DNA of 22,478 bases from Hamiltosporidium magnivora (lineage: Eukaryota > Microsporidia > Dubosqiidae), in NCBI GenBank assembly GCA_004325065.1, contig PITI01000097.1, forward strand, positions 1-22,478, written 5' to 3'. Made by a program: the position numbers and the translations under genes. Below, piece after piece: positions 9,476 to 20,450 of the stretch (within the stretch, counting starts at the first letter, position 1; every line of letters starts with the position of its first letter). The notes below the pieces were generated by a model. The model saw nothing but the letters and a program-made list of their open reading frames with translations. It did no database searches and had not been told where the DNA came from.

Positions 9476-10492
9476 ATGATACTAAAAAAACATGAAGAAC
9501 TACTTGCAAAATATCGTTTAAAACATTTTATTAATGGAGTACAAACACAACCATTTGATGAAAGCACAAAATCAAAACTTATATTTATACTTAGATTTCT
9601 AACCTATATAATGAAAAATACTTTTAATCATGAGATTTATATTATTGATTCATCGCACTCCAATTTTTTTAGTTCTTATGATTTAGATGTTTCTTATCAT
9701 TCTTTGTTATTTCATAACGAATATTATTATAATATTTCAGGTGTGTTTAATTCGTTATCATATTCATATTTGAAGACCCGGAATTTTAGTTTCTATATCG
9801 AAAAAACATTTATAATTTATTCTGCTGGTAATGAAAAAGAGCCTATTATTGATTTTTATTTCAATAATGAAAGATTAAATTATATCCAGGTCGAAATACA
9901 GAAAAAGCTCCGGTATATAATTTTCGAGGAGAAAAAAACAAACATATATGATTTTAAAACCAATTGGTCTAATGTTGAAATTATCTATTCCAATTTTTTA
10001 AGGTATGAATGTTATAAATATTCCGATTTTCAAAAACTACTTTCAATTGAGGTATTAGCCAATGTTCTTATAGCAAAAAATCTAACTATATATAATTTGG
10101 AACTAATATTATTTTGCATTGATTTATTTTTATCAAAATCAGCTGAGGATTGTTTAATTGAAAGTTTATATATTTTTTCAAGCAATATTCTAACAATAAA
10201 TTCTCATATTTTAGAAGAGGAGAGGGTAATTTTCCATCAAAATTTAATCAAAGACCTTTTTTCAAAACATCGGGCGCTTTCTACAAATTTTAAAAACGAG
10301 AAGTATTTAATACTCTATAACAGATTATTTATTATGTTAAAGTTCATAAATAAAGATTTGAAAATCTTTAATTGCCAACCATTTTACGAAGATAGAATAG
10401 ACATGACTGATATTTTTACACTTTTTCTAAATATTCTATATATATTACATGATGAATTATACTTTTCTAATTTTGTAAATATTTTTTTTTAA
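9476..10492 (+). pseudogene. TOM1: HECT ligase fragment 1: N-terminal region
   Basis: 338 codons. Residues 3-60 (L-L-A-K-Y-R-L, then V-Q-T-Q-P-F-D-E, then I-L-R-F-L) align with the conserved N-terminal block of TOM1/HUWE1 proteins, where a K-Y and an L-R-F-x-R-x-L-L pattern precede a D-L-D-V. The D-L-D-V is present here around residue 70. The ATG at 9476 is probably not the original start, because related sequence continues upstream in another frame (S-D-D-P-F-S-L-L-I-I-G before 9470). The frame ends in a TAA right after a run of nine T; one base fewer there rejoins the next segment, 10488-10655, which carries L-F-A-L-I-E-L-K-N-K-D. Confidence 0.75.
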
Positions 10493-10651
10493 ATCAGATA
10501 CGATAAAAATATACCGAACATTATTCGCTTTAATTGAACTTAAAAATAAAGATGCATTAGTTGTTCATGAATTCATGACAAAAATAAATATATTTGTTGA
10601 TTACAAGGATAAAATTATGTTGCTATTTAAAATATTTTTCAAAATAATTGA

Positions 10652-11740
10652 ATAATATATTCTAAAAACTTTTGTGAAGCACAAAATGAGTTTCTTTTGG
10701 CTTATTTCGAAAACGTTCATAAATTCACAAATAATTACTATCATTATGATTTCCTGTTTATAGATTTTATAAATTTTAATTTCACTCAGATTTTAATAAG
10801 AATACAACGAGATAATATTTGGGATATTCAAAGTAAAATTTTTGAAAATATTTTTAATTATTATTTGGACACAAAAATATCTTTGACGGTTACAGCATTC
10901 GAAACTATATTATATTTAATGAAATTAATATCCACTCAACCATTTGAAATTTTGTTACATGGTTTTATCTAGAAAGTGCTGTTTTTTTATTATAAACATT
11001 TAGAATTTTCTGTTTTCTTAATGTGTTTTCCTTTGAAAGTAATTGAAATCTAAACGGAATTCAAGATTATTTTAGCAGAAAATAAAAATATCAACTGTAA
11101 TATCGATCTTGTTATTGATAGTTTGAATTTAAAATTCGTTTCTAGTAATATGAATATGGATGTTTTTCTAAACAATAGAAAATTTTATACGTTGAATGCA
11201 TTTTCTGCAAAATTACATATTTTTCTAAACAACATAAATGATAAAAACACAATCGAAGAATATTTTTATTACGATTTCCACCTGATCTATGTCTTACAAT
11301 TATTTACCCTTATTCTTAACCATGAAAACATTTTTCTAGAAACATCTAAGAACCAAAATTTAAATGAGTTGTTAAATATATCTAAAGAGACTTATAATTT
11401 GCAAATTATTGATCTAGTATGGAAATTAAATGAATTGTTAGATTTCAAATTCATGTATCAGCATAAAAAATCATTTTTAAGATTAGATTTGATGTTTAGA
11501 AAAATTATTACTTTTGAAACTCTAATTCTTAGAGAATCTCTTAATTTAGATGTTAAAATATTTTTATCCCACATATATTTGATCAAGATGGCAATATATT
11601 TGAAATATATAGAAGAAAATATTGAGTTTATCTGTAATTCGAATATACATCCTCGAAAATATGAATTGGTTGATAGGATTACTAATTTACTTGAATATAT
11701 TTATAAAAAAAGTATTTTTATTTTAAACCGAAACGTATAG
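10652..11740 (+). pseudogene. TOM1: HECT ligase fragment 2: helical N-terminal half with two in-frame stops
   Basis: After a one-base shift near 10645 a single frame runs from 10652 to 11740. It is interrupted only by TAG at 10970-10972 and TAA at 11051-11053. The parts are 10652-10969 (begins I-I-Y-S-K-N-F-C-E-A-Q-N-E-F), 10973-11050 and 11054-11737 (includes N-C-N-I-D-L-V-I-D-S-L). The composition is Leu/Ile/Asn/Lys-rich and helical, as expected of the armadillo-like repeats in this family. The two stops are not at homopolymers and read as true nonsense mutations. It ends at TAG 11738-11740, where the frame passes to the next fragment by a one-base shift. Confidence 0.7.
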
Positions 11741-14301
11741 AATGTAAAGATACATCGATCCTATTTCAAACTTTAAAAGATTATATGGATCGAATATTTT
11801 TATTAGATAATGAATTTATTTCATCTCTAATAGATTGGGTTTATATTTCATGTTTGAAGAATATAATGAAATTGAATGAATTTCCCGCAATAAAAAATCC
11901 AAATAATGGTTCAAAATCTATCAGTTTTATAGGATTTATTGACAAAATTTTATCTGACAAAGTTTTTCATGATCAAAATTTAATTTCACTATATTCCGGA
12001 TATTTAAAAAGCCTAAAAAATGCATTCAATCAAGAATTCAAAATCGCTATCAATGTTTTTCAAAAATTTCTGAAAAATTTAAACAATTACAGCATTCGGA
12101 AAAAAATAAAATCAAATCAAAAAGCCACTTTGTTTTCTATAATTCTATCTGATCTTTTTTTTAAAGTCAATACACTCGAAAACAAAGACGCATATGAATG
12201 TTTAGAATCGATACTAGATATTATGATATCAAATAGATTTTTTATTACGAAGTATGATTTTTTTTATTTTTTTACTGGTATTATACCTTATCTAAGTAAA
12301 ATCATTGAGGTTATTGCCAAAACCGAATTTTTTATAAAAATATTTGACTTGATAACAAAAATCGAAATCAATTGTATGAATCCTCTAAGAAAATTCTTTT
12401 ATATTACAGAAGAAACATTATTATATGATTTTTTACACAAATCATTTTTTAATTTATATTACACCAATTTTTTTATAGAGAGCCAGAAAAACCATGAATC
12501 AATATTTTTCTTTGTATATGCCCAAATCAGGCAAATCATACACCCGAAAACTTATTTTATTTTACCATCTTCAGATCTATCAGATTATTTGAAAATACTG
12601 AGAGTATATATAACTTTAAGTATTGCAAAAGACCAAATCAAAGAATATAAAAAGTCGAATTTATTATTTTGTGATTTGACTGTAAATTGCATCCAAATTA
12701 GCGAAATATTTTTATATTTAATTTCGCTTGTGAGATTATCTAGCTGCACGGATATTTTAACAAAGACCGAGATATATGATTATTTTCCCATTATAGATGT
12801 TTTAAAAGTACTTAATAGTGATTTGGCAAGAAAGTCTGAAAATATTGATATGATAATGGAATATGCTTATACATATATTAGATTTTTATTCGAAGATGAA
12901 TTTTATTTGATATGTTCATTTGTTTATACAATTAATTGTTATACAAAATTACCAAAAAATATATTTAAATATTTTAATCAAAGATTTATTTATAGACCTA
13001 GAATAGGAAATATTAAAGAGTTTAATTCTGATTTAATATGCGATCAAGAAATAAATTTTAAACAAAGAATACTTGGTGATATGGTTAACATTATTCGATT
13101 AGAATCATATTTTTTAAAAATTATTGCATTACAATTTTTATCAGAAATAATATCTACATTTCCATCACTTCTATATTTTATAAAACCATATATGTTAAAT
13201 GCCTATATAGAGGTTTTGGATTCCTTGATTATATTAGATCAATTTGTTTCCATTTACAACTGGGAAAAATGGAATTTGAACTTTTTATATGGATATTTTT
13301 TTACAGTTTCTTTATTTAGAGGTAATTTATGTTATGTAAACGACTTAGTGGAAAATTTATGTAGCATATTTAAAACAAGTAATATTAATCGTAGCTATAC
13401 ACTGATTTCTCTTATTTATAGAATTTTATTGTCTGAGATTTGTTGTTGTAAATATATTCAATATCTTAATAGAGAAAACCTGTATTTTTTTGATGAAAAT
13501 TGCAAAAATACTTTTCAAAAAAGATTAAAAGATATTTATAAAATATTTATATCGAATAATATATTGGAACTACTAGTGAATAAATTCGAAGATCTTTATT
13601 CTAATCAGGTTATCATTCCAATGTTTCAAAATCAACTTATTGATGTATTCAATATTTTTTTAGGATTTATTGAAAATAATAATATATCGATATCTGAAAA
13701 ATACTTGATTTTTAGCCTTTTTAGATTTACTCTACCAGTTTCTTCTGGTTTGTTATGTCCAGTATCTCTTTTTCAATTCCAATCATTAGATGTTTTTGAA
13801 ATTACTTCTGACGAAAAAAATAAAATTTATAAATTTACAAAGATTGCTTCGAAGCAAATATCAAAGTTTAAATTAGTAGAATTAGGTTATATCAATAAAT
13901 ATCATAAAAGTATAGGTATTTGTTTCGTTTATAAAGAAATCATGTTCACAAATTCAATAATAAATTTATTAAAGAAAAATTTTAATGTGGATTATTTAAA
14001 TGAAATTGAAACAGTAATAGAAAATTTCTCACCTGAAAATTTAGGCACCGAGGAGTCCGAAACTTGTTTAAAGCGTAAATTAAATAAATACAATATACCT
14101 GAAAGTGTGATTTCTAAATTTAATTTGAAATACGTTCTTGGTAGAAAAAACCCGGAGAAATATAGCATCGATGGTGAAGTATTCGTAATGTTCAGTTATG
14201 ATTATATAGTTAATAAAAAATATGCAGCAAAAAGGAATAAAATTGAACTTATCAGTAAAAAAACCAATATAACGCCCTCAATCTACCAAAAGATCCAATA
14301 A
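11740..14301 (+). pseudogene. TOM1: HECT ligase fragment 3: long uninterrupted middle
   Basis: From an ATG at 11785 the frame is open for 838 codons; coding-like sequence extends back to about 11740 (E-C-K-D-T-S-I-L-F-Q-T-L-K-D-Y). It carries no recognisable catalytic motif and is predicted helical, with alternating hydrophobic and Lys/Asn-rich helices consistent with the middle of TOM1-type ligases. This is the only part of the gene without a lesion over 2.5 kb, which is remarkable beside five or more lesions on each side. It could still be expressed as a separate protein, but no start signal favours that. It ends at TAA 14299-14301; the same frame can be read on to about 14370. Confidence 0.65.
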
Positions 14302-14369
14302 TTGTTTATGAAAAGGCAAATTGTAGGCTATTTATATATTCGTGCATCTTCTCAACCAAATAAAGCTTC

Positions 14370-15314
14370 ATGAAAAGTACAAAGCTTATGAAAAACATTC
14401 TATTTACTTATTATAATTCGAAAAAATACCAGTATTTTGTTGAAATTTTCAAATCGGAAATTTGGAAATTAAAAATTTCAGAACAATATTCAAAATTTCA
14501 GAAAAAAATTGAAATTTTAGAAAATATTGTAAATTTTTATAGCCATGAAATTCGAATCAATCATAAAAATATGATACTATGTTTTGTTTTATTTGAATTG
14601 ATGAATTTTAAAGAGAATGAAAATTGTTTTTCTGATACATTTACAATCATTCAGTATTCGTTAAATACCAAAATTTATAAAATGCAGAATGAAGATGTAA
14701 ATATTCTATATCAAATACTTCAGGTTCATAAAAAAGATACCAAGGGTCTTATATGCTCAGTTTTAAATGTTTATTTATATTCTTTTGAAAAATTAAAATT
14801 ATTTACAGTGGAAAGCTTTTTTGCTTTAGACGTGAATACTAATATTTCAAAAATTACCAAATTTTTTGAAGAAATTGATTCTTGCTACGATTTAATAACT
14901 GAAAATGACTTACATTTTATTCAGGAAAGGTTAGAAAATTTTTTGTACTTCTTTGAATACATTTTAGAGGATTCATTGAACGCTTTTTTTGTAATTTTTT
15001 TTGACTTTAAAAATAAGATTCTTTTTGTTGTTTTTGAAAAATGTATAAAAATACTTGGAAGATGTTGTAAGCTATATTCTTTGACAAGGAAGTTGATATT
15101 TAATAATGAAGAACTTTACAAATATAAAGATAGATTGATATATAAAGATTTTCTATGTTTCCTATATAAAATTGATACAGATAGAATTTCTTACCAAGCA
15201 ATAATTTATCAAAGGAATGGAAATTTTAATAATTTGCTGGTTTTATTTTTTAAGATTAAAAAATTATTTGTGAATAGCGAACAAATATTTTCCCATTTTA
15301 CGTTTTATCGCTAG
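14370..15314 (+). pseudogene. TOM1: HECT ligase fragment 4: region before the HECT domain
   Basis: 314 codons in a new frame. It contains helical, Phe/Ile/Lys-rich sequence such as F-S-D-T-F-T-I-I-Q-Y-S-L-N and L-I-T-E-N-D-L-H-F-I-Q-E. No motif of known function was seen. The position directly before the HECT domain and the continued coding composition assign it to the same gene. It ends with TAG 15312-15314, from which a frame change reaches the HECT N-lobe. Confidence 0.65.
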
Positions 15315-15712
15315 AAATAAAATTGATGCTTACGGCTCTAATATATCACTCATCTTTTTCGCATTTTTATGATCAATTTTTACTTTTAGTAGATCGCAAT
15401 AATATTATTGACTCAATCGTTGAGCTTTTTGAAAATGATTTAACTCAAAATTTTCTTCTGAATGATTGGAAAGTGACATTTGTAAACGAAAATGGTGAAT
15501 GTATTGGTCTTTTATATTTATTTTTTCTTCTCTATGGCAAGGCTATTAATGAAAACGCTTATTTCATGCCATTCAAGACACTTGATTTTGCCTGTTTTAT
15601 TGCTGAAACACAAGAGGAACAGGCTAAAATAGAAAGCATATACTATTATACGGGTATAATAATGGCAAAAAGGTATAATTATGAATTCGGTCATGGGTGT
15701 GGAATTTATTGA
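15311..15712 (+). pseudogene. TOM1: HECT ligase fragment 5: start of the HECT N-lobe
   Basis: The stretch L-L-L-V-D-R-N-N-I-I-D-S corresponds to the V-R-R-x-x-V-F-x-D-S block that opens HECT domains, and Y-Y-Y-T-G-I-I-M-A-K corresponds to Y-F-K-F-I-G-R-x-L-G/A-K. The usual G-x-D-A-G-G-L-x-R-E-W motif is poorly kept (E-C-I-G-L-L-Y-L-F-F), so the lobe is diverged or damaged. The first usable codon here is a TTG or the ATG at 15326, so it is not an independent gene. Confidence 0.7.
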
Positions 15713-15878
15713 TTCATTCTATATACATTTGAAACAAGAATCTATCGAAATTTAGGATTTAAAAAACATCGATCCGGAATTTTATAAAAATATTATTTCT
15801 TTAAGAAACGTTGAAAAATTAGACTCTTTATATTTGGATTTTAATGTTTCTGTAAAAGTTGGAGAACCAACAAAATAA
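15702..15878 (+). pseudogene. TOM1: HECT ligase fragment 6: D-P-E-F-Y block of the N-lobe
   Basis: This piece has too many stops to appear as an open frame. Reading positions divisible by 3 gives V-E-F-I-D-S-F-Y-I-H-L-K, then a TAG at 15753-15755, then D-L-K-N-I-D-P-E-F-Y-K-N-I, and later Y-L-D-F-N-V-S-V. This matches the D-L-x-x-x-D-P-E-x-Y-x-S/N-L and L-x-F-x-V blocks found in all HECT domains. It ends in TAA 15876-15878. Confidence 0.75.
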
Positions 15879-16066
15879 TGAATCTTCATGGAAGTGAAGT
15901 AGATACTGATGTTACAAAAGAAAATCTAGAAGAATACATTAGAAGAATTACTGAGTTTAAAGTCTATAAAGGTATGAAACCATATTTGGATAAATTAAAA
16001 GAAGGATTTAATTACGTATTCACTCAGTCTTTTACGATTTTTTTTACCTATCTTGACCAAAGGTGA
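15878..16066 (+). pseudogene. TOM1: HECT ligase fragment 7: V-T-x-E-N block
   Basis: 62 codons. N-L-H-G-S-E-V-D-T-D-V-T-K-E-N-L-E-E-Y-I aligns with the L-x-P-N-G-x-x-x-x-V-T-x-x-N-x-x-E-Y segment of HECT domains. K-P-Y-L-D-K-L-K-E-G-F-N matches the following Q-x-x-A-F-x-x-G-F. The last residues (F-T-Y-L-D-Q) correspond to F-x-x-x-E-L-E before a one-base shift near 16060. Confidence 0.75.
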
Positions 16067-16431
16067 TATTAGAAGGTGAAAATAAGATAAATATAGCGGA
16101 ATGGAAAGCAACAACTCTGTATAGTAAAGAATATAGCGATGAAGACCAACTTATAATTTGTTTTTGGGATTTTGTAGAAAAATTGGATGATATAGCTAGG
16201 CATAAATTATTGTTTTTTGTTACTGGATTAGAAAAATTACCGATTGGTGGATTTAAATCTTCAAAATTTTTAGAACATCTTTTTAGAATCGATTATACTT
16301 CTTGTAAAAATTTATTGCCGAAGGCACAAACGTGTTTCAATTTATTAATTTTACCAAAATATGATGATGAGAATACGCTTATTAAAAATTTGAAACTTGC
16401 AATGGAGACTATAGATTATGCATTGGCATAA
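16063..16431 (+). pseudogene. TOM1: HECT ligase fragment 8: C-lobe with catalytic cysteine
   Basis: This is the clearest part of the gene. I-N-I-A-E-W-K matches the I-D-x-x-D-W-K motif. The W-D-F-V-E-K-L and R-H-K-L-L-F-F-V-T-G blocks and P-I-G-G-F-K match the W/F-x-x-x-V..., F-V-T-G and P-x-G-G-F signatures. L-P-K-A-Q-T-C-F-N carries the ubiquitin-accepting cysteine, codon 16333-16335. The end D-Y-A-L-A corresponds to the usual short tail after the last helix, so the original stop codon (TAA 16429-16431) seems preserved. Confidence 0.85.
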
Positions 16432-16462
16432 TTTTTTTAAGGAAATAAAATTTTTGAACTTT

Positions 16463-17010
16463 TAAATTATTATTCTAGATTTCGGTGTTACCTTTTCCAT
16501 ATAAATTCACATTTGTATTCCTGTAAGCTACTGGGCTGTATTTTAATATTTTTTGCTGCATCAATATTTTTATATCGTTGGAAAATTTTTTGTTTTTCCG
16601 AAATATAAATACTAAAGCTAAATCTTTTGTTAATAAAACACCTTAAAATTTGATTTAAGAGAGAAAGAATAAATATTTTAATTTTTTCTATTCCCTTCTA
16701 ACTATTATATACTCTGGTATTTTATAACCTTCTTCTGCATTCAATTTTAACTTGATTTCATTTTTGTCATTCGGATAAAATAATTTCTAATATTTATCAT
16801 TTTACAGGTCAAAGTAATTTTTTTGTGTTTTTATATCAAGGTAAGCATCAAAGTCAGAATAAATCGTAAATTTACATTCCAAGTTATAATTATAAGTTGC
16901 ATTAATGCAAAAAATAGTAAACGAATTATTTGATTTATAATTAAAAAACAATGAAACCTCATATTCAAAAATAAATGTAAATTTATCCTTAAATTTGCCT
17001 CGGTTTCAAA
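16463..17010 (-). pseudogene. Remnant of a minus-strand protein gene, unknown family
   Basis: One minus-strand frame covers about 180 codons from 17007 to 16465 with five internal stops, and its first 66 codons are uninterrupted. Chance would give many more stops in DNA this AT-rich. The text is coding-like: F-T-I-F-C-I-N-A-T-Y-N-Y-N-L-E-C, Y-S-D-F-D-A-Y-L-D-I-K, Y-P-N-D-K-N-E-I-K-L-K-L-N-A-E-E-G-Y-K-I-P, and near the end S-P-V-A-Y-R-N-T-N-V-N-L-Y-G-K-G. It lies tail to tail with the HECT remnant, with the stop codon TAG at 16475-16477. Its 5' end meets the retrotransposon remnant, which may have interrupted it. No family recognised. Confidence 0.5.
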
Positions 17011-17514
17011 CCCTTGAGAAAATTATCTAAAATTGCAATGTGATCCTTTAACAGGCGAAAAGAAAGAACTTGAAAGCAAAGAGGTATAAAGTAAAGGTTC
17101 TAAACAATTTGGAAATGGTTCAAAAAGGTGAATGAGGGTATTCGAGAAAACCAATTTCAAATGATCTCGCTTCAACTACTTATCTATAACAACTCTCACT
17201 AAACCTGTGCAAACGTCGTCAAACTAGTCTTGTTTATTTGAGATTATAAACTCGTTCTCCCACACCATGTCTCGTGTATATACCAGCTAAAAGCATGACA
17301 AATCTAATATTGCTGCATTTCCAGAAATAATTCGGCTGATACTATTGTCAATAATATACTCCGGCGTGTCTGTGATACGGGATAACCTCGATTGCAGATC
17401 CGGCAATACAGAATAAATATTCTAGCAAGCTTTGAAATAGCTTGTCTATAATTCAGAGGTACAATAATGAGAAGCTTGGTTGTAATATTATGATATATGT
17501 GTAAAAAGAATACG

Positions 17515-17922
17515 TATGAAATGAAGTCCAAAGGGAAAAAAGGCAAGATGAGAATGAGCGACATAATATCGCGGATTCAACACAGAGCAGTATTCGTAAG
17601 TGGAACAGCACTCTATACTAATCCGAGATAGAAGTAGATGACTAAATTAAGAGATTCGTGGAAGAAATCGAAAAAATAAATGCTTGAGGCGAAGGATTCA
17701 AGTGAGGTGTTGATCGAGTAATGAACTAAATTAATCTGTTTGTATATAAATACTGAGAATTTCGCTCGCCAGCGAATAAAGCTGTACGGTTTATACGGCG
17801 GAGGATACATGCTTAAGCATTCGAAACCAAGAGAAAATCATATCCGGCTGGATGAAAAATTACCCAATAATATTTCAACGCTAGTAATTCGCAAAAATCT
17901 TCTAAGACTCTCACTGGGCTAA
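17515..17922 (+). pseudogene. N-terminal ORF remnant of the non-LTR element
   Basis: One frame runs through this stretch with only a handful of stops. It shows M-S-D-I-I-S-R-I-Q-H-R-A, then L-R-D-S-W-K-K-S-K-K, then a 60-codon open piece (17740-17922) with F-A-R-Q-R-I-K-L-Y-G-L-Y-G-G-G and R-K-N-L-L-R-L-S-L-G. No DNA-binding motif is clear. Orientation and position ahead of the reverse transcriptase make it the likely N-terminal part of the element's protein. It might instead be unrelated host sequence. Confidence 0.4.
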
Positions 17923-18337
17923 AAAACTTTCTTTTGGGTGCAAAAAAATTCAAAAAATCATACAAGAGTCAAATTAAAAATTATAAACAAAAATGTCTCG
18001 GGACTGCATTTAGAAAAAATTTATCATTGAAATTTTTTTTTGTGGAAGCGGGGTGAAAAAAACCTTAGAATATATGAAAGTATAAAACTATTGAGAAAAG
18101 AGAAACGTATGTTTAAGCTGCACCAATGTTAATTTTATACTTGATTATATAAACCTTGTGTGACCGAGAATATGGTATGTCGTACCAAAATTGTATGTTT
18201 TTGGTCCACGATGTGACAAAAATAAATAATATTTATGTGAAAATTATTTGATCCTATTTGTATCAGATAACTATCCGGCCATGTTCCTTTACATTTATGA
18301 ATTTTTAGTTATCATTAATTGGCTTTCTAACTAGAAA

Positions 18338-19140
18338 GCTGGTGGAATTGATTATATTCACAAATTTCTCATCAAGACAATAACAACTCTTCACAAATAT
18401 CTTTATGATATTATGAAATATATTTTTAGAAGGGCTACTTCAAGCTTATTGGTTCTAATACGCCTCGCTTATTCAATTCCGAAATGAATCCTGCAAAGAG
18501 GCTCTGATTAAAGGCCAATTATTTGTATGTCTAGCCTCTATAAGTTAACGAGAAAGTCTCTAAGATAGTCTTCAAATTGAAGTGTAAAAGCCTGGGTTAC
18601 TTTCAGAAAACAAATCAAGAGTAGTAGGGGATCTTCAAAGCATCAGTGCAGGCTTTATTGAATGCATATTTCAATAAAGAGTACAGAAACAATCACATGA
18701 TAAAACCGATTAAATGCCATCAAAAACTATGTCTCGATAGATCGTGCTTATTTGACTCATTGCATCGGAAACCTTAACTTTTCTGACTCGATCCGGACAT
18801 GGGTTAAGTAAAATATTAAATAGAAAATTGTTTTTTCTGTAGGGTTTGAAAAAATTAGGAGCAGAAAATTGGAAAGATACTACTGAGATATAGCATGATA
18901 CCTTCGCTTTTTGAGTTGTGTATATATACGTTAATCCGCAAACTCAATTAGAAGTACACAAAGATGTCAATACACAATGATGCAGATTCTCACACTACCA
19001 ATCATGTCTTTTCCATGATTATTTTAAGTTCCTTACAACAGAAAACTTCCATTGGGATCTATGGCAGTTAAGACTAAATATTTTTTGAAGGCTATTGGAT
19101 TATAGATAAACGAAAAGAAGTCAGCCAGAAAGACAAATGT
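18338..19140 (+). pseudogene. Reverse transcriptase domain remnant
   Basis: Recognisable blocks: A-G-G-I-D-Y-I-H-K-F (18338-18367) followed by L-H-K-Y-L-Y-D-I; R-G-S-D-stop-R-P-I-I-C-M-S-S-L-Y-K-L (18497-18547), the classic R-P-I-x-x-x-x-x-x-Y-K block; Q-A-L-L-N-A-Y-F-N-K-E-Y (18649 on); and S-I-D-R-A-Y-L-T-H-C-I (18734 on), matching the D-x-x-K-A-Y-D-S block with its first catalytic Asp region altered. Further on, F-L-K-A-I-G-L-stop-I-N-E-K-K-S-A (19085 on) matches the G-L-x-I-N-x-x-K-S segment after the active-site loop. The Y/F-A/I-D-D core itself is not readable. Confidence 0.7.
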
Positions 19141-19865
19141 TGCGAAGATATCTCTGTTATTCTAGAAGGTGTTGGTTTTGCAAATATTTAGAAATAATAG
19201 AAAATAACAGATGTAATTTCAAACTACGCACATTTGAACAAGTCTAAAGCAAACACATATAAAGAACTAAAGGACTTTCGCACTAAATTAAACGCAAAAA
19301 ACTATTTTCGGCAACGATCAGAATGCAATATCTTAGATTTACTACCACATAGAAGTATTTAGACTTGCATCATCCGACTTCTCTAAGTTACATGTTGCAC
19401 GGAGTGCGCGGTTTGGACAAAAATAATGTGCACGAAAAGTCGGTTTCCAAAGAGAATTTATATCTTTATGGGACAAGCTTGAATAACGCCTCATAGTGTT
19501 GAGATTCCAAGGAAAAATATGCGAACTACAACTCTTGGTTTGTCTGTGAAAACGGAAAGAAACATCCTTAAGAGGATAAGCAAGGTTCATGGTGTAAAAT
19601 ATTAATTAAACGCATCTTGCAACAACAAAAAGTTTCTTAAACGTAAAATATACTGATGAAGAGAAGTCTTATAGAAGAAACTGAAGACGGTCAATCTGAA
19701 AGTTATATAAAGAAAGAAAAATGAAAACCTAACTGAAAGTCATAAACCAAGAATAATGAGATCGTAAGTGATTTTGGCCGATAGAGATTGCTAAATAAGG
19801 GCAATATTACGCCACCTTATAAAGCAGTAATATGTTATATTCTGGATCGATAAATATTTTTGGGC

Positions 19866-20450
19866 GCAGAACGTATATGCCTACATTGTAATAAATCTGG
19901 TAAAATAGTATCTCATTTAGCAACGTGATGTGAGTAATGCTCGGTCGTTGACTTCACCAGACAGCATAAAGAAGTGGTTTGATGCCGAAATCTTTGCTTA
20001 CAATAGAAATAGATTATAGTTTTCAAAGCGAATATGGAGTCACTTAGTTCAAGAAATTCTTGAAAACTAACATGGGGATATAAGAATTCCGACAGAATAA
20101 GAACCGATGTCAAACTCCGAATAAAAGACCCGACATATATTTTTTGATAATGGAAAAAAGAAAACTATACACATTTATTTACGTGGAATTACTTATCATG
20201 ATTCACTTCAAATAATTGACACTAAAAAAAATATAGAAGTATGACATGTTAGCAAACGAACTAGAACTTTTTTTAAGTGTGGTGTTGAGATAATCTATTA
20301 TGTGATGACCTGGGGCGGTATTGTGACAAAATACCTTAATCCATACCTCAAAAGACTGCAAGTATTCTTTAATGTAGAAGCCTAAATTATTTCGATAGTA
20401 CTTAAGCTGACAGTCGAAATAATATTTTTTGATCTACGAAGAGTACTTGA
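19866..20450 (+). pseudogene. CCHC knuckle and restriction-like endonuclease remnant
   Basis: The frame at 19866 reads I-C-L-H-C-N-K-S-G-K-I-V-S-H, then L-A-T-stop-C, a CX2CX8HX4C knuckle. F-T-R-Q-H-K-E-V-V (19953 on) corresponds to the Y-x-R-R-H-x-x-V segment after it. R-I-R-T-D-V-K-L-R (20090 on) and, one frame over, R-P-D-I (20126-20137) mark the endonuclease core. The piece K-Y-D-M-L-A-N-E-L and Y-V-M-T-W-G-G-I-V-T-K-Y (20297 on) follow. Several shifts and stops separate these blocks. Confidence 0.75.

Larger units (their letters stand above)
9366..16431 (+). pseudogene. TOM1: Broken giant HECT E3 ubiquitin ligase, TOM1/HUWE1 type
   Basis: The intact gene would encode about 2,300 residues that transfer ubiquitin from an E2 through a catalytic cysteine to lysines on target proteins, probably in nucleus and cytoplasm. 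The N-terminal block with V-Q-T-Q-P-F-D-E and L-R-F matches the TOM1/HUWE1 N-terminal (DUF908-like) region. A long helical repeat-like middle and a C-terminal HECT domain follow. Lesions seen: TGA 9363, frameshift near 9470, T9 run at 10482-10490 with one extra base, frameshift near 10645, TAG 10970, TAA 11051, frameshift near 11735, TAA 14299, frameshift near 14370, frameshift near 15310, frameshift near 15695, TAG 15753, frameshift near 15876, frameshift near 16060. Some could be sequencing errors, but in-frame TAG/TAA/TGA codons outside homopolymers argue for a pseudogene. The catalytic region is still readable, so decay looks recent. Confidence 0.85.

Noticed and set aside
9366..16431. Programmed frameshifting, stop readthrough or introns as explanation for the broken HECT gene
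   Set aside because: All three stop codons occur, shifts go in both directions at unrelated sites, and no GTAAGT...AG pairs bracket the lesions; decay or sequencing error is simpler.
17304..17564. 86-codon minus-strand frame
   Set aside because: Antisense within the retrotransposon remnant, whose identifiable domains all read on the plus strand.
19342..19590. 82-codon minus-strand frame
   Set aside because: Antisense to the thumb-like region of the reverse transcriptase remnant.
19913..20113. 66-codon minus-strand frame
   Set aside because: Antisense to the CCHC/endonuclease remnant.
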